Assembly: GCA_014376325.1 (NCBI GenBank)
Contig: JACMRP010000268.1
Span: forward strand, 1-6,538
Length of the DNA: 6,538 nt
Reading direction: 5' to 3'
Source: Pseudobdellovibrionaceae bacterium
GTDB taxonomy: Bacteria; Bdellovibrionota; Bdellovibrionia; Bdellovibrionales; Bdellovibrionaceae
The notes beneath the pieces were generated by a model. It searched no databases and was not told the origin of the DNA. It saw only the letters and a program-made list of their open reading frames with translations. The position numbers and the translations under genes were made by a program. Positions 1 to 5,676 of this stretch are shown here, one piece after another (within the stretch, counting starts at the first letter, position 1; each line of letters begins with the position of its first letter).

Positions 1-351
1 AGCTTTATTTCAGTGGATAAGAAAGACGCGAGTGCGGCCCTCTGCAAAGACGTGATGGCAAACTCGCTTCCGAGAATGCAGGAGCCCGCAAAGACGTTGG
101 ACGACGTCAGCAACCAGTACGTGAAGTTGATCAATGACGGCGCAGAAAAACAGCTCGAGAAAAAGGCGGCGGCTTATAATAGACTGTTAACGACCGCTAG
201 TTACATGATCCAAGAGGCTTGTAAAAAATCCGACACGGATCCCGTTTGTCTCATGAAACCCGCGTACCAAGCATTTGCGAAATTATCTAAAAACTCAAAA
301 ACTAAATCGGTCAAACGCAATGCCAACGCCGTTCTTGATATTTTGAAATAG
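1..351 (+). CDS. Hypothetical protein, 5' end outside window
   Basis: I do not recognise this protein. The frame is open from base 1 to a TAG at 349-351. A GTG at 13 could serve as a start, but only 12 bases precede it and they hold no ribosome binding site. The four codons before it are also open (S-F-I-S), so I read this as the C-terminal 116 residues of a longer gene. The visible part is mostly hydrophilic, lysine- and alanine-rich and probably helical, with three cysteines (residues 11, 70 and 79 counted from the GTG codon). Cysteines are compatible with an exported protein, but the signal peptide would lie outside the window. The M28 peptidase gene starts 15 bases after its stop on the same strand, so the two are probably co-transcribed. 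Function unknown. Confidence 0.6.
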   Translation, partial: SFISVDKKDASAALCKDVMANSLPRMQEPAKTLDDVSNQYVKLINDGAEKQLEKKAAAYNRLLTTASYMIQEACKKSDTDPVCLMKPAYQAFAKLSKNSKTKSVKRNANAVLDILK

Positions 352-366
352 GTACGCGGTGAAGCG

Positions 367-1329
367 ATGAAATATGGTGGAATTATAGCGGTCTTGATCT
401 TGGCAATCGGCGGCTTTTACTTCTTCGAACAAAAAGAAATCGCCTCGATACGGACGATCTCGTCCGAGGATCTCGCCAACCCCGTACACTTGAATGAAGA
501 CGTTGTCGCGCTCGTGCACACTAAGGTTGTTCGCAATTCTAATCACGAAGAAGGTCTTAACGAGGCCGCAGAATATATCCGCAAAGAGTGGGAAGCCGCT
601 GGCTACGCGGTGGTGGAACAAAAGTTTGTCGCGAACCAAAAAATCTATAAGAACCTAATGACTAGTTTTGGTCCCGTCGATGGTCCGCGAATTGTGATCG
701 GCGCGCATTACGATGTTGCCGGAGAGGCGCCTGGTGCAGACGACAACGCAAGCGGCGTTGCGGGACTGTTAGAGCTATCGAGATTATTACGGAAGCGGCT
801 TCCGGATTTAAAGAGCCGCGTAGATTTAGTCGCTTACACATTGGAAGAGCCTCCGTTCTTTAGGACAGCTTTCATGGGGAGCGCTGTTCACGCGCAAAGT
901 CTTAAGGCGGCAGGCGTAGACGTTAGACTTATGTTGAGTCTGGAAATGCTCGGATTTTACAGTGATGAGCCAGGTTCTCAAAAATTTCCGCACAAAATTT
1001 TAGGGACGGTTTATCCGACGGTGGGCCACTTTATTTCTGTCATTGGCGATTACACATCGCCATTCTTGGTGCGCAAAGTAAAAGTTCTGATGCAGGCGAA
1101 TTCTAAAATTTCGGTGGAGGGGCTTGCTGCGCCCAAAGCTTTAGTGGGGATTGATTTTTCGGATCACCGCAGTTACTGGGAGCAAGGTTATCCCGCGGTC
1201 ATGATCACCGACACGGCATTTTTCAGAAATAATAATTACCACGAAATTACCGACACTCCTGAAACGCTGAATTACGAGAAAATGGCCGAAGCGGTGGAAG
1301 CTATCTACGGCGTCGTGACTAATTTCTGA
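367..1329 (+). CDS. M28-family zinc metallopeptidase, membrane-anchored
   Basis: Predicted co-catalytic zinc aminopeptidase-like enzyme of family M28, 320 residues. Residues 4-20 form one hydrophobic segment with no lipobox or clear signal peptidase site. I infer an N-terminal anchor with the catalytic domain in the periplasm. Metal-site motifs appear in family order: GAHYD (H114, D116), GADDN followed by ASG (D125), LEEPPFF (E160/E161, the general base and metal glutamates), LEMLG (E193, where many members have Asp), and a C-terminal NYHEITDTPETLNYEKMAE block with H292. The complete set suggests an active enzyme. The substrate is unknown; peptide or amino-acid scavenging is a guess, and M28 also contains glutaminyl cyclases. 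The ATG at 367 is chosen because it begins the hydrophobic segment; upstream is only a weak GGTG at 358-361. It follows the preceding gene by 15 bases, and its last 25 bases overlap the convergent DUF4130-UdgX gene. Confidence 0.9.
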   Translation: MKYGGIIAVLILAIGGFYFFEQKEIASIRTISSEDLANPVHLNEDVVALVHTKVVRNSNHEEGLNEAAEYIRKEWEAAGYAVVEQKFVANQKIYKNLMTSFGPVDGPRIVIGAHYDVAGEAPGADDNASGVAGLLELSRLLRKRLPDLKSRVDLVAYTLEEPPFFRTAFMGSAVHAQSLKAAGVDVRLMLSLEMLGFYSDEPGSQKFPHKILGTVYPTVGHFISVIGDYTSPFLVRKVKVLMQANSKISVEGLAAPKALVGIDFSDHRSYWEQGYPAVMITDTAFFRNNNYHEITDTPETLNYEKMAEAVEAIYGVVTNF

Positions 1330-2711
1330 TTTTGAAGCACGCTCTTCGCAAGAGCTAAATCATTAGCAAGTTGCGACTGCCGCAGCTGTGACTCTTGTTC
1401 GCTCGGCGCCCGTAATATGGCTGCCGGATGCCAAGAAATGATAACCGCGGATGCGACGTTGAACTCCGTAAAAACTTTTCCACGTTCGGTCGTAATTTTT
1501 GGCAGGCGCCCCATGACGGCAGTTGCGGCGGTTGCGCCCAGTGCAATGATGATTTTTGGTTTCACGCGTGCGATCTCAGCTTCTAGCCAAGGTTTGCACG
1601 CATGCATTTCCCCTCCAGTTGGCTTCTGATGCAATCGCACTTTATCGCTGCGCACCCATTTAAAATGTTTCACCGCGTTTGTTAAGTAAAGTCCATCGCG
1701 CGAAAGCCCCGCGGCCGAAAGCGCCTGGTCCAAAATCTTGCCGGAAGGTCCAACGAAGGGCAGACCTGCCAAGTCCTCTTGGTCCCCGGGCTGTTCACCC
1801 ACAATCATAATCTCGGCGTTCTCTGTACCATTGCCGAAGACAGTTTGGGTCGCGTGCCCAAACAGCGGACAGGCCGTACAAGATTTTGAAAGCTCGCGCA
1901 GTTGCGCCAAGGGCAAACTTGGATCGACAACGGCGGCGCGATTGTGGTTCAGCGCCATCTGCTGCAATCTTTTTGGAGATTCTCGAACGAGTTCATGAAT
2001 CAAAGATGTTTCCGGCATACTCGCCCAATACTTTGGCGACATTTCGCTCTTCATCATTTTAATTTTAATTCGCGCGGGATTAAAAATCGATTTGTAATAC
2101 GTTTTCCAAACGTCATCCCACTGATCGACAGTCGTGAACTGATGTTGTTCCATGCCTGGCCCAAACGTAAGGGTTTTCAAATCCCAGTGCGCGGATTCTT
2201 CCGGAGTAAAAATAGACCAGCGGCGATCCCCAAAGCGACGAGCAAAAAATGGAGTTCCCGGACGCACGGTCAAATGCTCGGCTTTATGCCAAGCGACGTA
2301 AGCTTCTTCGCCTTCGATGGTGGTTTTTTTGAAGCGCACGAATGCATGCATTTTATGGATGTCTCGGCGAACAGCTTTTTGAAGCAGTTGTGCCTGGTGG
2401 ATATCCGGATCCACCGCGATTTTCATCAAATTGGGATTTTCAAATTGAAGCCGGTACAATATTCTGTACAGCAAATCCCAACGATCCTCATCACGTGCGT
2501 AAGCAACGGCCTCCGCCAAATCTAAAAATTCTGCCGGAACGACAAATCTTCCCGAAAGGGGTTTCCGTTTTTGTGCCGGTTGGGTGTCGGAAATCAGAAG
2601 TGGTAAACTTTCACTCCAGTGAATATCGCCGGGTGGAATTGATTTTTGTATCAAATCACGAGCCACCCCGCGCCAGCCTTCGAAAGTTTTTTCAAACTGC
2701 GGTTGGATCAT
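1305..2711 (-). CDS. DUF4130 domain-UdgX-type uracil-DNA glycosylase fusion
   Basis: A 468-residue two-domain protein. Residues about 1-240 match DUF4130 (TIGRFAM 'probable DNA metabolism protein'): KMHAFVRF near 120-127, YVAWHKAEH, PFFARRFGDRRWSIFTP near 154-170, and YYKSIFNPARIK near 205-216. Residues about 255-468 are an Fe-S uracil-DNA glycosylase domain of UdgX type. They show C278-x2-C281, GEQPGD (305-310), GLPFVGPSGK, NAVKHFK with H349 where family 4 enzymes have a cluster Cys, the loop KVRLH (357-361), C372, and WHPAAILR with H428. Known UdgX forms a covalent bond to uracil-containing DNA through the His of a KRRIH loop; H361 is the equivalent here. Uracil recognition and tight or covalent binding is therefore inferred. 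The ATG at 2711 overlaps the TGA of the radical SAM gene in an ATGA, implying translational coupling. A GGGGAA lies very close upstream. The 3' end overlaps the M28 gene tail to tail by 25 bp. Confidence 0.93.
   Translation of the reverse strand: MIQPQFEKTFEGWRGVARDLIQKSIPPGDIHWSESLPLLISDTQPAQKRKPLSGRFVVPAEFLDLAEAVAYARDEDRWDLLYRILYRLQFENPNLMKIAVDPDIHQAQLLQKAVRRDIHKMHAFVRFKKTTIEGEEAYVAWHKAEHLTVRPGTPFFARRFGDRRWSIFTPEESAHWDLKTLTFGPGMEQHQFTTVDQWDDVWKTYYKSIFNPARIKIKMMKSEMSPKYWASMPETSLIHELVRESPKRLQQMALNHNRAAVVDPSLPLAQLRELSKSCTACPLFGHATQTVFGNGTENAEIMIVGEQPGDQEDLAGLPFVGPSGKILDQALSAAGLSRDGLYLTNAVKHFKWVRSDKVRLHQKPTGGEMHACKPWLEAEIARVKPKIIIALGATAATAVMGRLPKITTERGKVFTEFNVASAVIISWHPAAILRAPSEQESQLRQSQLANDLALAKSVLQNQKLVTTP
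1341..1355 (+). terminator. Short hairpin after the M28 gene, possible weak terminator
   Basis: GCTCTT-CGC-AAGAGC is a perfect 6-bp stem with a 3-base loop, 12 bases after the M28 stop codon. It lies inside the coding end of the convergent DUF4130-UdgX gene. The bases after it on the + strand (TAAATCATT) are AT-rich but not a T-run, so a classical intrinsic terminator is doubtful. A coding coincidence is possible. Confidence 0.25.
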
Positions 2712-4000
2712 AATTCCCCGGTCGTCACGGTCGCAAGCGGCGTCACGGTGGTTTGATCGAATAAAGATAACTGCTCTGCCTGCGGTTTAAGGCGCTGACT
2801 TAAGCTCTCCTGATCTAACATCCAAACGTTAGGATTGTGATCCGCCGTAATGACAAAATATTTAGCGCGCGAAACGGCCACGTGCATTTTTTGCAGGTCC
2901 TGTAATTTAATTTTATGAAAACGCCGCAGTTGCATAATGCGCTCTACGTTACGAACGCCGATTCCAGGTATGCGTAGCAAAGCCGCCTTCGGTGCCGAAT
3001 TCACATCCACCGGAAAGGCTTCTCTATGGATAAGGGCCCATCCTGTTTTAGGATCGATATCTAGAGCAAGATTCGGATTTTTTTCGTCTAACAATTCACC
3101 CGCTTTAAATCCGTAAAATCGCAGCAGCCAGTCAGCTTGATACAATCGATTTTCACGAACTAACGACGGCTTATCTTCAGGTAACAGTGCATCCGCGTTC
3201 GGAATCGGACTGTAAGCCGAATAATAAACCCGTCGTAAAGAGTACTTTTTGTAAAGCGCTTCAGAGGTAATTAAAATCTTCGAGTCCGGCGTGGGCGTTG
3301 CGCCGACAACCATCTGAGTTGTTTGACCGGCCGGGGCGAAAGTGGGAGTCGATTTTATGTGCCGAGAGTTGTCTTTCAGCTCATTTATTTTTTCGGAAAT
3401 TTGATCCATCACCGTCGTTGCGGCTTCGATGGTTTTTGCGGGTGCTAGCAAGTCTAAATCCGTCTGCACGGGCATTTCGATATTTGCGCTGACCCGATCA
3501 GCCCATTTGCCGGCCTCTTCCGCGAGTTCTTGCGAAGAGCCTGCTACTAATTTCAAATGAATGTAACCGTTGAATCGATGTTGCTCCCGCAGTCCGCGGG
3601 CCACGCGAATCAGCAATTCCATCGTGGAGTCAGGGCTGTCCACAATTCCTGAACTTAAAAATAAGCCTTCAATATAATTGCGGCGGTAAAATTCGAGCGT
3701 GAGCCAAATGACTTCTTCTGGGGTAAACCGAGCTCGCTGAACATCGCTGCTGACTCGGTTGATGCAGAACTTGCAGTCGTAAATACAAAAGTTGGTGAGC
3801 AAGATTTTAAGTAAACTGATACAGCGGCCGTCGGGGGCGTAGCTATGGCAGATGCCCATACCTTCCGAGTTTCCCATACCGTTGGGATCCCGTTTTCGTT
3901 TCCCCCCGCTGCTAGAGCATGACGCGTCATACTTAGCTGCATCAGCAAGGACCGCGAGCTTCTTCTGGATTCTATCGAGGGAAGGTGCTGTTTCGATCAT
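2708..4000 (-). CDS. Putative DNA modification/repair radical SAM protein
   Basis: A 430-residue radical SAM enzyme of the TIGRFAM family described as 'putative DNA modification/repair radical SAM protein'. The SAM [4Fe-4S] motif is C72-x3-C76-x2-C79 within NFCIYDCKFCINR. Conserved N-terminal cysteines C28, C51 and C60 precede it and might bind a second metal site. Other family blocks are FYRRNYIEGLFLSSG (104-118), FAPAGQTTQMVVGATP (221-236), RVYYSAYSPIP (257-267) and RLYQADWLLRFYGF (285-298). A helix-hairpin-helix segment, LLRIPGIGVRNVERI (341-355), predicts DNA binding. Residues 410-414 are QLSLF, matching the bacterial sliding-clamp-binding consensus, 16 residues before the C-terminus. The reaction is unknown. 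It overlaps the downstream DUF4130-UdgX gene by four bases, the usual partner of this family. The ATG at 4000 is chosen as the first in frame; it has no strong Shine-Dalgarno. About 95 bases separate it from the glycosylase gene, and a long hairpin fills much of that gap. Confidence 0.93.
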   Translation of the reverse strand: MIETAPSLDRIQKKLAVLADAAKYDASCSSSGGKRKRDPNGMGNSEGMGICHSYAPDGRCISLLKILLTNFCIYDCKFCINRVSSDVQRARFTPEEVIWLTLEFYRRNYIEGLFLSSGIVDSPDSTMELLIRVARGLREQHRFNGYIHLKLVAGSSQELAEEAGKWADRVSANIEMPVQTDLDLLAPAKTIEAATTVMDQISEKINELKDNSRHIKSTPTFAPAGQTTQMVVGATPTPDSKILITSEALYKKYSLRRVYYSAYSPIPNADALLPEDKPSLVRENRLYQADWLLRFYGFKAGELLDEKNPNLALDIDPKTGWALIHREAFPVDVNSAPKAALLRIPGIGVRNVERIMQLRRFHKIKLQDLQKMHVAVSRAKYFVITADHNPNVWMLDQESLSQRLKPQAEQLSLFDQTTVTPLATVTTGEL

Positions 4001-4043
4001 TACTTACATATAATTTACATCACCCAGAAAGTCATTATGCGAC

Positions 4044-4096
4044 GGTGCCAGGTCCTGTTTCTTTGCGCATAGCGCAAAGAAACAGGACCTGGCACC
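4044..4096. repeat. Perfect 25-bp inverted repeat with 3-base loop
   Basis: The left arm (4044-4068) begins GGTGCCAGGTCCTGTTTC and ends TTTGCGC. After the loop ATA (4069-4071), the right arm (4072-4096) is its exact reverse complement. Each arm also holds a smaller palindrome, CAGG-T-CCTG. The right arm ends on the last base of the glycosylase stop codon, so in that gene's mRNA the hairpin starts directly after translation ends. No T-run follows on either strand, so it is not a canonical terminator. It resembles a REP-type or miniature mobile palindrome, or an mRNA 3'-end stabiliser; which one is inference. Confidence 0.9.
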
Positions 4097-4977
4097 TATT
4101 CCTGCCAACCCGGGACCCAGGCGGTCGTTCGGCCACCGATTTGTTCGTGAATGATTTTAAGGCCCTTGTTAGTTTTTGCGGTTTTTGATTTGCCCCAACG
4201 TTCGTGGAATAACCACGATTTTGGAAAGCGTTCGTAGTCCGCACCGACGGCCACCGCTTTTTTAATGACCACTAAAACTTGTTTATGCAGAGCTCTTACT
4301 TGAACGCTGGTCAAATCCGAAGCGAGATGGTGGGGCGAAAGTTTTGCGTGAAAAAGGATTTCATCCGCAAGCCAGTTACCGACTCCGGCAAACAAACTTT
4401 GATCCAGCAATACCGCCTTGATGGCTTTTTTTCTTTTCTTTAAGCGCTCCGCCAGTACTGCGGCTTTCGGAAAGTCCAACAGCGGGTCGAAGCCCAGCTT
4501 TTTAATGCGGGAGTGTTGCCAAGGATCGTCGGTCAGCCACATGCGCCCGAATCTTCGGGGATCGATAAAGGCCATCTCGATTCCCTTGTCGATTCTTAGC
4601 AGCAGCCGGCTGAACCAAAGGCGTTCGCGCAGTTCTTGATCTCGCTCGCTCCACATCTTTGCGCCACCCCATACTTTGAGGTGACCGCCAGCTTTGTCTT
4701 TACCTTTGGTTTTCGGATTCAGGATCGCGATGTTTCCGCTCATGCCTAAATGAAAAATAGGCCACGGTTTGCGATCGAGTTCGATCCAAAAGTATTTTCC
4801 TTTGCGTCCGGTTCCCACGATTTTTGCACCCTTGAGCGCTTTTTCAACTTGTTTCACAGGAGCGAATTCAAATAGATACTTATCGGCAGTGTCTAAAACA
4901 ACTTCTTTGATTTTACGTCCCCGCAGTAATTTATCTATCTGTCGGCGAACGGTTTCGACTTCGGCTAATTCAGGCAT
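4096..4977 (-). CDS. mutM: Fpg/Nei-family DNA glycosylase with zincless finger
   Basis: Base-excision repair glycosylase/AP lyase, most like formamidopyrimidine-DNA glycosylase, which removes oxidised purines such as 8-oxoguanine. It has 293 residues. The N-terminus reads MPELAEVETV. Removal of Met exposes the catalytic proline with E3 behind it, which fixes the start at 4977 although no clear Shine-Dalgarno precedes it. Further landmarks are K61 in GKYFW (catalytic loop lysine), FHLGMSGN (75-82) with H76 and M79, DPRRFGRMW (139-147), and the helix-two-turn-helix DQSLFAGVGNWLADEILFHA (192-211) with N201. The C-terminal finger is recognisable (IGGRTTAWVPGWQ, R283 as the DNA-contacting Arg) but all four zinc cysteines are absent, as in zincless-finger members such as plant FPG and NEIL1. 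The exact lesion range is therefore uncertain. It follows the lipoprotein gene by 54 bases, and its TAG touches the inverted repeat. The symbol names the family, not a proven orthologue. Confidence 0.9.
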   Translation of the reverse strand: MPELAEVETVRRQIDKLLRGRKIKEVVLDTADKYLFEFAPVKQVEKALKGAKIVGTGRKGKYFWIELDRKPWPIFHLGMSGNIAILNPKTKGKDKAGGHLKVWGGAKMWSERDQELRERLWFSRLLLRIDKGIEMAFIDPRRFGRMWLTDDPWQHSRIKKLGFDPLLDFPKAAVLAERLKKRKKAIKAVLLDQSLFAGVGNWLADEILFHAKLSPHHLASDLTSVQVRALHKQVLVVIKKAVAVGADYERFPKSWLFHERWGKSKTAKTNKGLKIIHEQIGGRTTAWVPGWQE

Positions 4978-5031
4978 TGGACCGGTCTAACACGCGAACG
5001 TGACCGATAACCAATCCTGATTTCTTCTTTT

Positions 5032-5601
5032 TTATTTTTTAGATTTTAAAGCTACCGCAAACTTGTCTAGTGATTCATTCCAACCAGCCTTAGTCATTTC
5101 TGCCATTTGTCCTGGAGGCATTCCCATATGTTTAATGGTCAATGTCGTTTTGCCCTTATCTTCTTCTTCAAAAGTCACAATGACGTGCAGTTCGTTTGGA
5201 GTGTCCGCAGGCATGCCGTAAGTCGTTGGCGAAACGACATTTCCATTTTCGTCCGCAAACGAATCCGTCGCGATGATTCGCGCGTGGACATCAAGATCTT
5301 GATACGTGCCTGTACTCCAATAAATTTGGCCTTGTGGCGACTTCATTGCGTAAAGATATTTTCCACCGATGCGTAAATCATTCTTAACTACGGGCGCAGA
5401 ATATTTTTTGGGACCCCACCATTTTTTAATTCGCTCGGGCTCGGTCCAAGTTTTCCAAACTTGGTCGCGAGGCGCTTTAAAGACTCTAGTGATTACGACG
5501 TCTTCTGTTTTTGGCGCAGGCGGGGTTTCCTGTTTATGAGTGCCGGCGCACGCGACTAGACTTATTAAACTGACCGCGACGATAAAGTTAAAAAACTTCA
5601 A
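5032..5601 (-). CDS. Lipoprotein with AHSA1-type SRPBCC domain
   Basis: A 189-residue predicted lipoprotein. The N-terminus MKFFNFIVAVSLISLVAC is a lipoprotein signal peptide with lipobox L15-V16-A17-C18. Ala at +2 favours the outer membrane by the usual rule. After a Pro/Thr-rich linker (about 20-33), residues 36-187 form an AHSA1/START-like SRPBCC domain: RVFKAPRDQVWKTWTEPERI followed by KKWWGP (to 64), IGGKYLYAMKSPQG (78-91), and the C-terminal helix GWNESLDKFAVALK (173-186). This fold binds hydrophobic ligands in a central cavity; the ligand is unknown. Most relatives are cytoplasmic, so an exported form is unusual. The start is TTG at 5601, preceded by a perfect AGGAGG six bases away. 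No downstream ATG could preserve the signal peptide. It lies 75 bases after the MFS gene and 54 bases before the glycosylase gene, all on one strand, so it may share their transcript or use its own promoter. Confidence 0.85.
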   Translation of the reverse strand: MKFFNFIVAVSLISLVACAGTHKQETPPAPKTEDVVITRVFKAPRDQVWKTWTEPERIKKWWGPKKYSAPVVKNDLRIGGKYLYAMKSPQGQIYWSTGTYQDLDVHARIIATDSFADENGNVVSPTTYGMPADTPNELHVIVTFEEEDKGKTTLTIKHMGMPPGQMAEMTKAGWNESLDKFAVALKSKK

Positions 5602-5607
5602 ACAGAA

Positions 5608-5613
5608 CCTCCT
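5608..5613 (-). promoter_or_regulatory. Perfect Shine-Dalgarno AGGAGG deciding a TTG start
   Basis: On the - strand, AGGAGG is followed by six bases (TTCTGT) and then TTG at 5601-5599. This is the strongest ribosome binding site in the window. It supports the rare TTG as the initiation codon of the lipoprotein, because initiating there yields a well-formed signal peptide. Confidence 0.85.
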
Positions 5614-5630
5614 GAGAAAGACCTCTCATA

Positions 5631-5660
5631 GTTCTACTGCAACTAAGGGGCTGCGTTCAA
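5631..5660 (-). promoter_or_regulatory. Weak sigma70-like promoter candidate before the lipoprotein gene
   Basis: On the - strand, TTGAAC (5660-5655) and TAGAAC (5636-5631) are separated by 18 bases. Each matches four of six consensus positions of the -35 and -10 boxes. The placement between the MFS stop and the AGGAGG of the lipoprotein gene is sensible, but matches this weak occur by chance. Confidence 0.2.
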
Positions 5661-5676
5661 GTCTAGGCGGGACGTC

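Noticed and set aside
295..639. Open frame on the - strand across the start of the M28 gene
   Set aside because: It is antisense to the peptidase and the upstream gene, with no family resemblance.
1902..2525. Long open frame on the + strand opposite the DUF4130-UdgX gene
   Set aside because: It lies fully antisense to a strongly supported gene, and its translation has no recognisable domain or ribosome binding site. It is a coding shadow.
4001..4043. Possible promoter for the radical SAM gene (ATGACT with TATATG about 18 bases downstream on the - strand, and a CATAAT near the palindrome)
   Set aside because: The boxes match consensus at only about four positions each in AT-rich spacer, and the CATAAT has no acceptable -35 partner. 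Chance is the simpler explanation.
4044..4096. Palindrome as a rho-independent terminator of the glycosylase gene
   Set aside because: No T-run follows the stem on either strand, and the arms are longer than typical terminators. It is reported as a repeat of uncertain role.
5614..5629. Small inverted repeat TGAGA...TCTCA beside the lipoprotein ribosome binding site
   Set aside because: Only five base pairs; too short to claim an operator or riboregulator.
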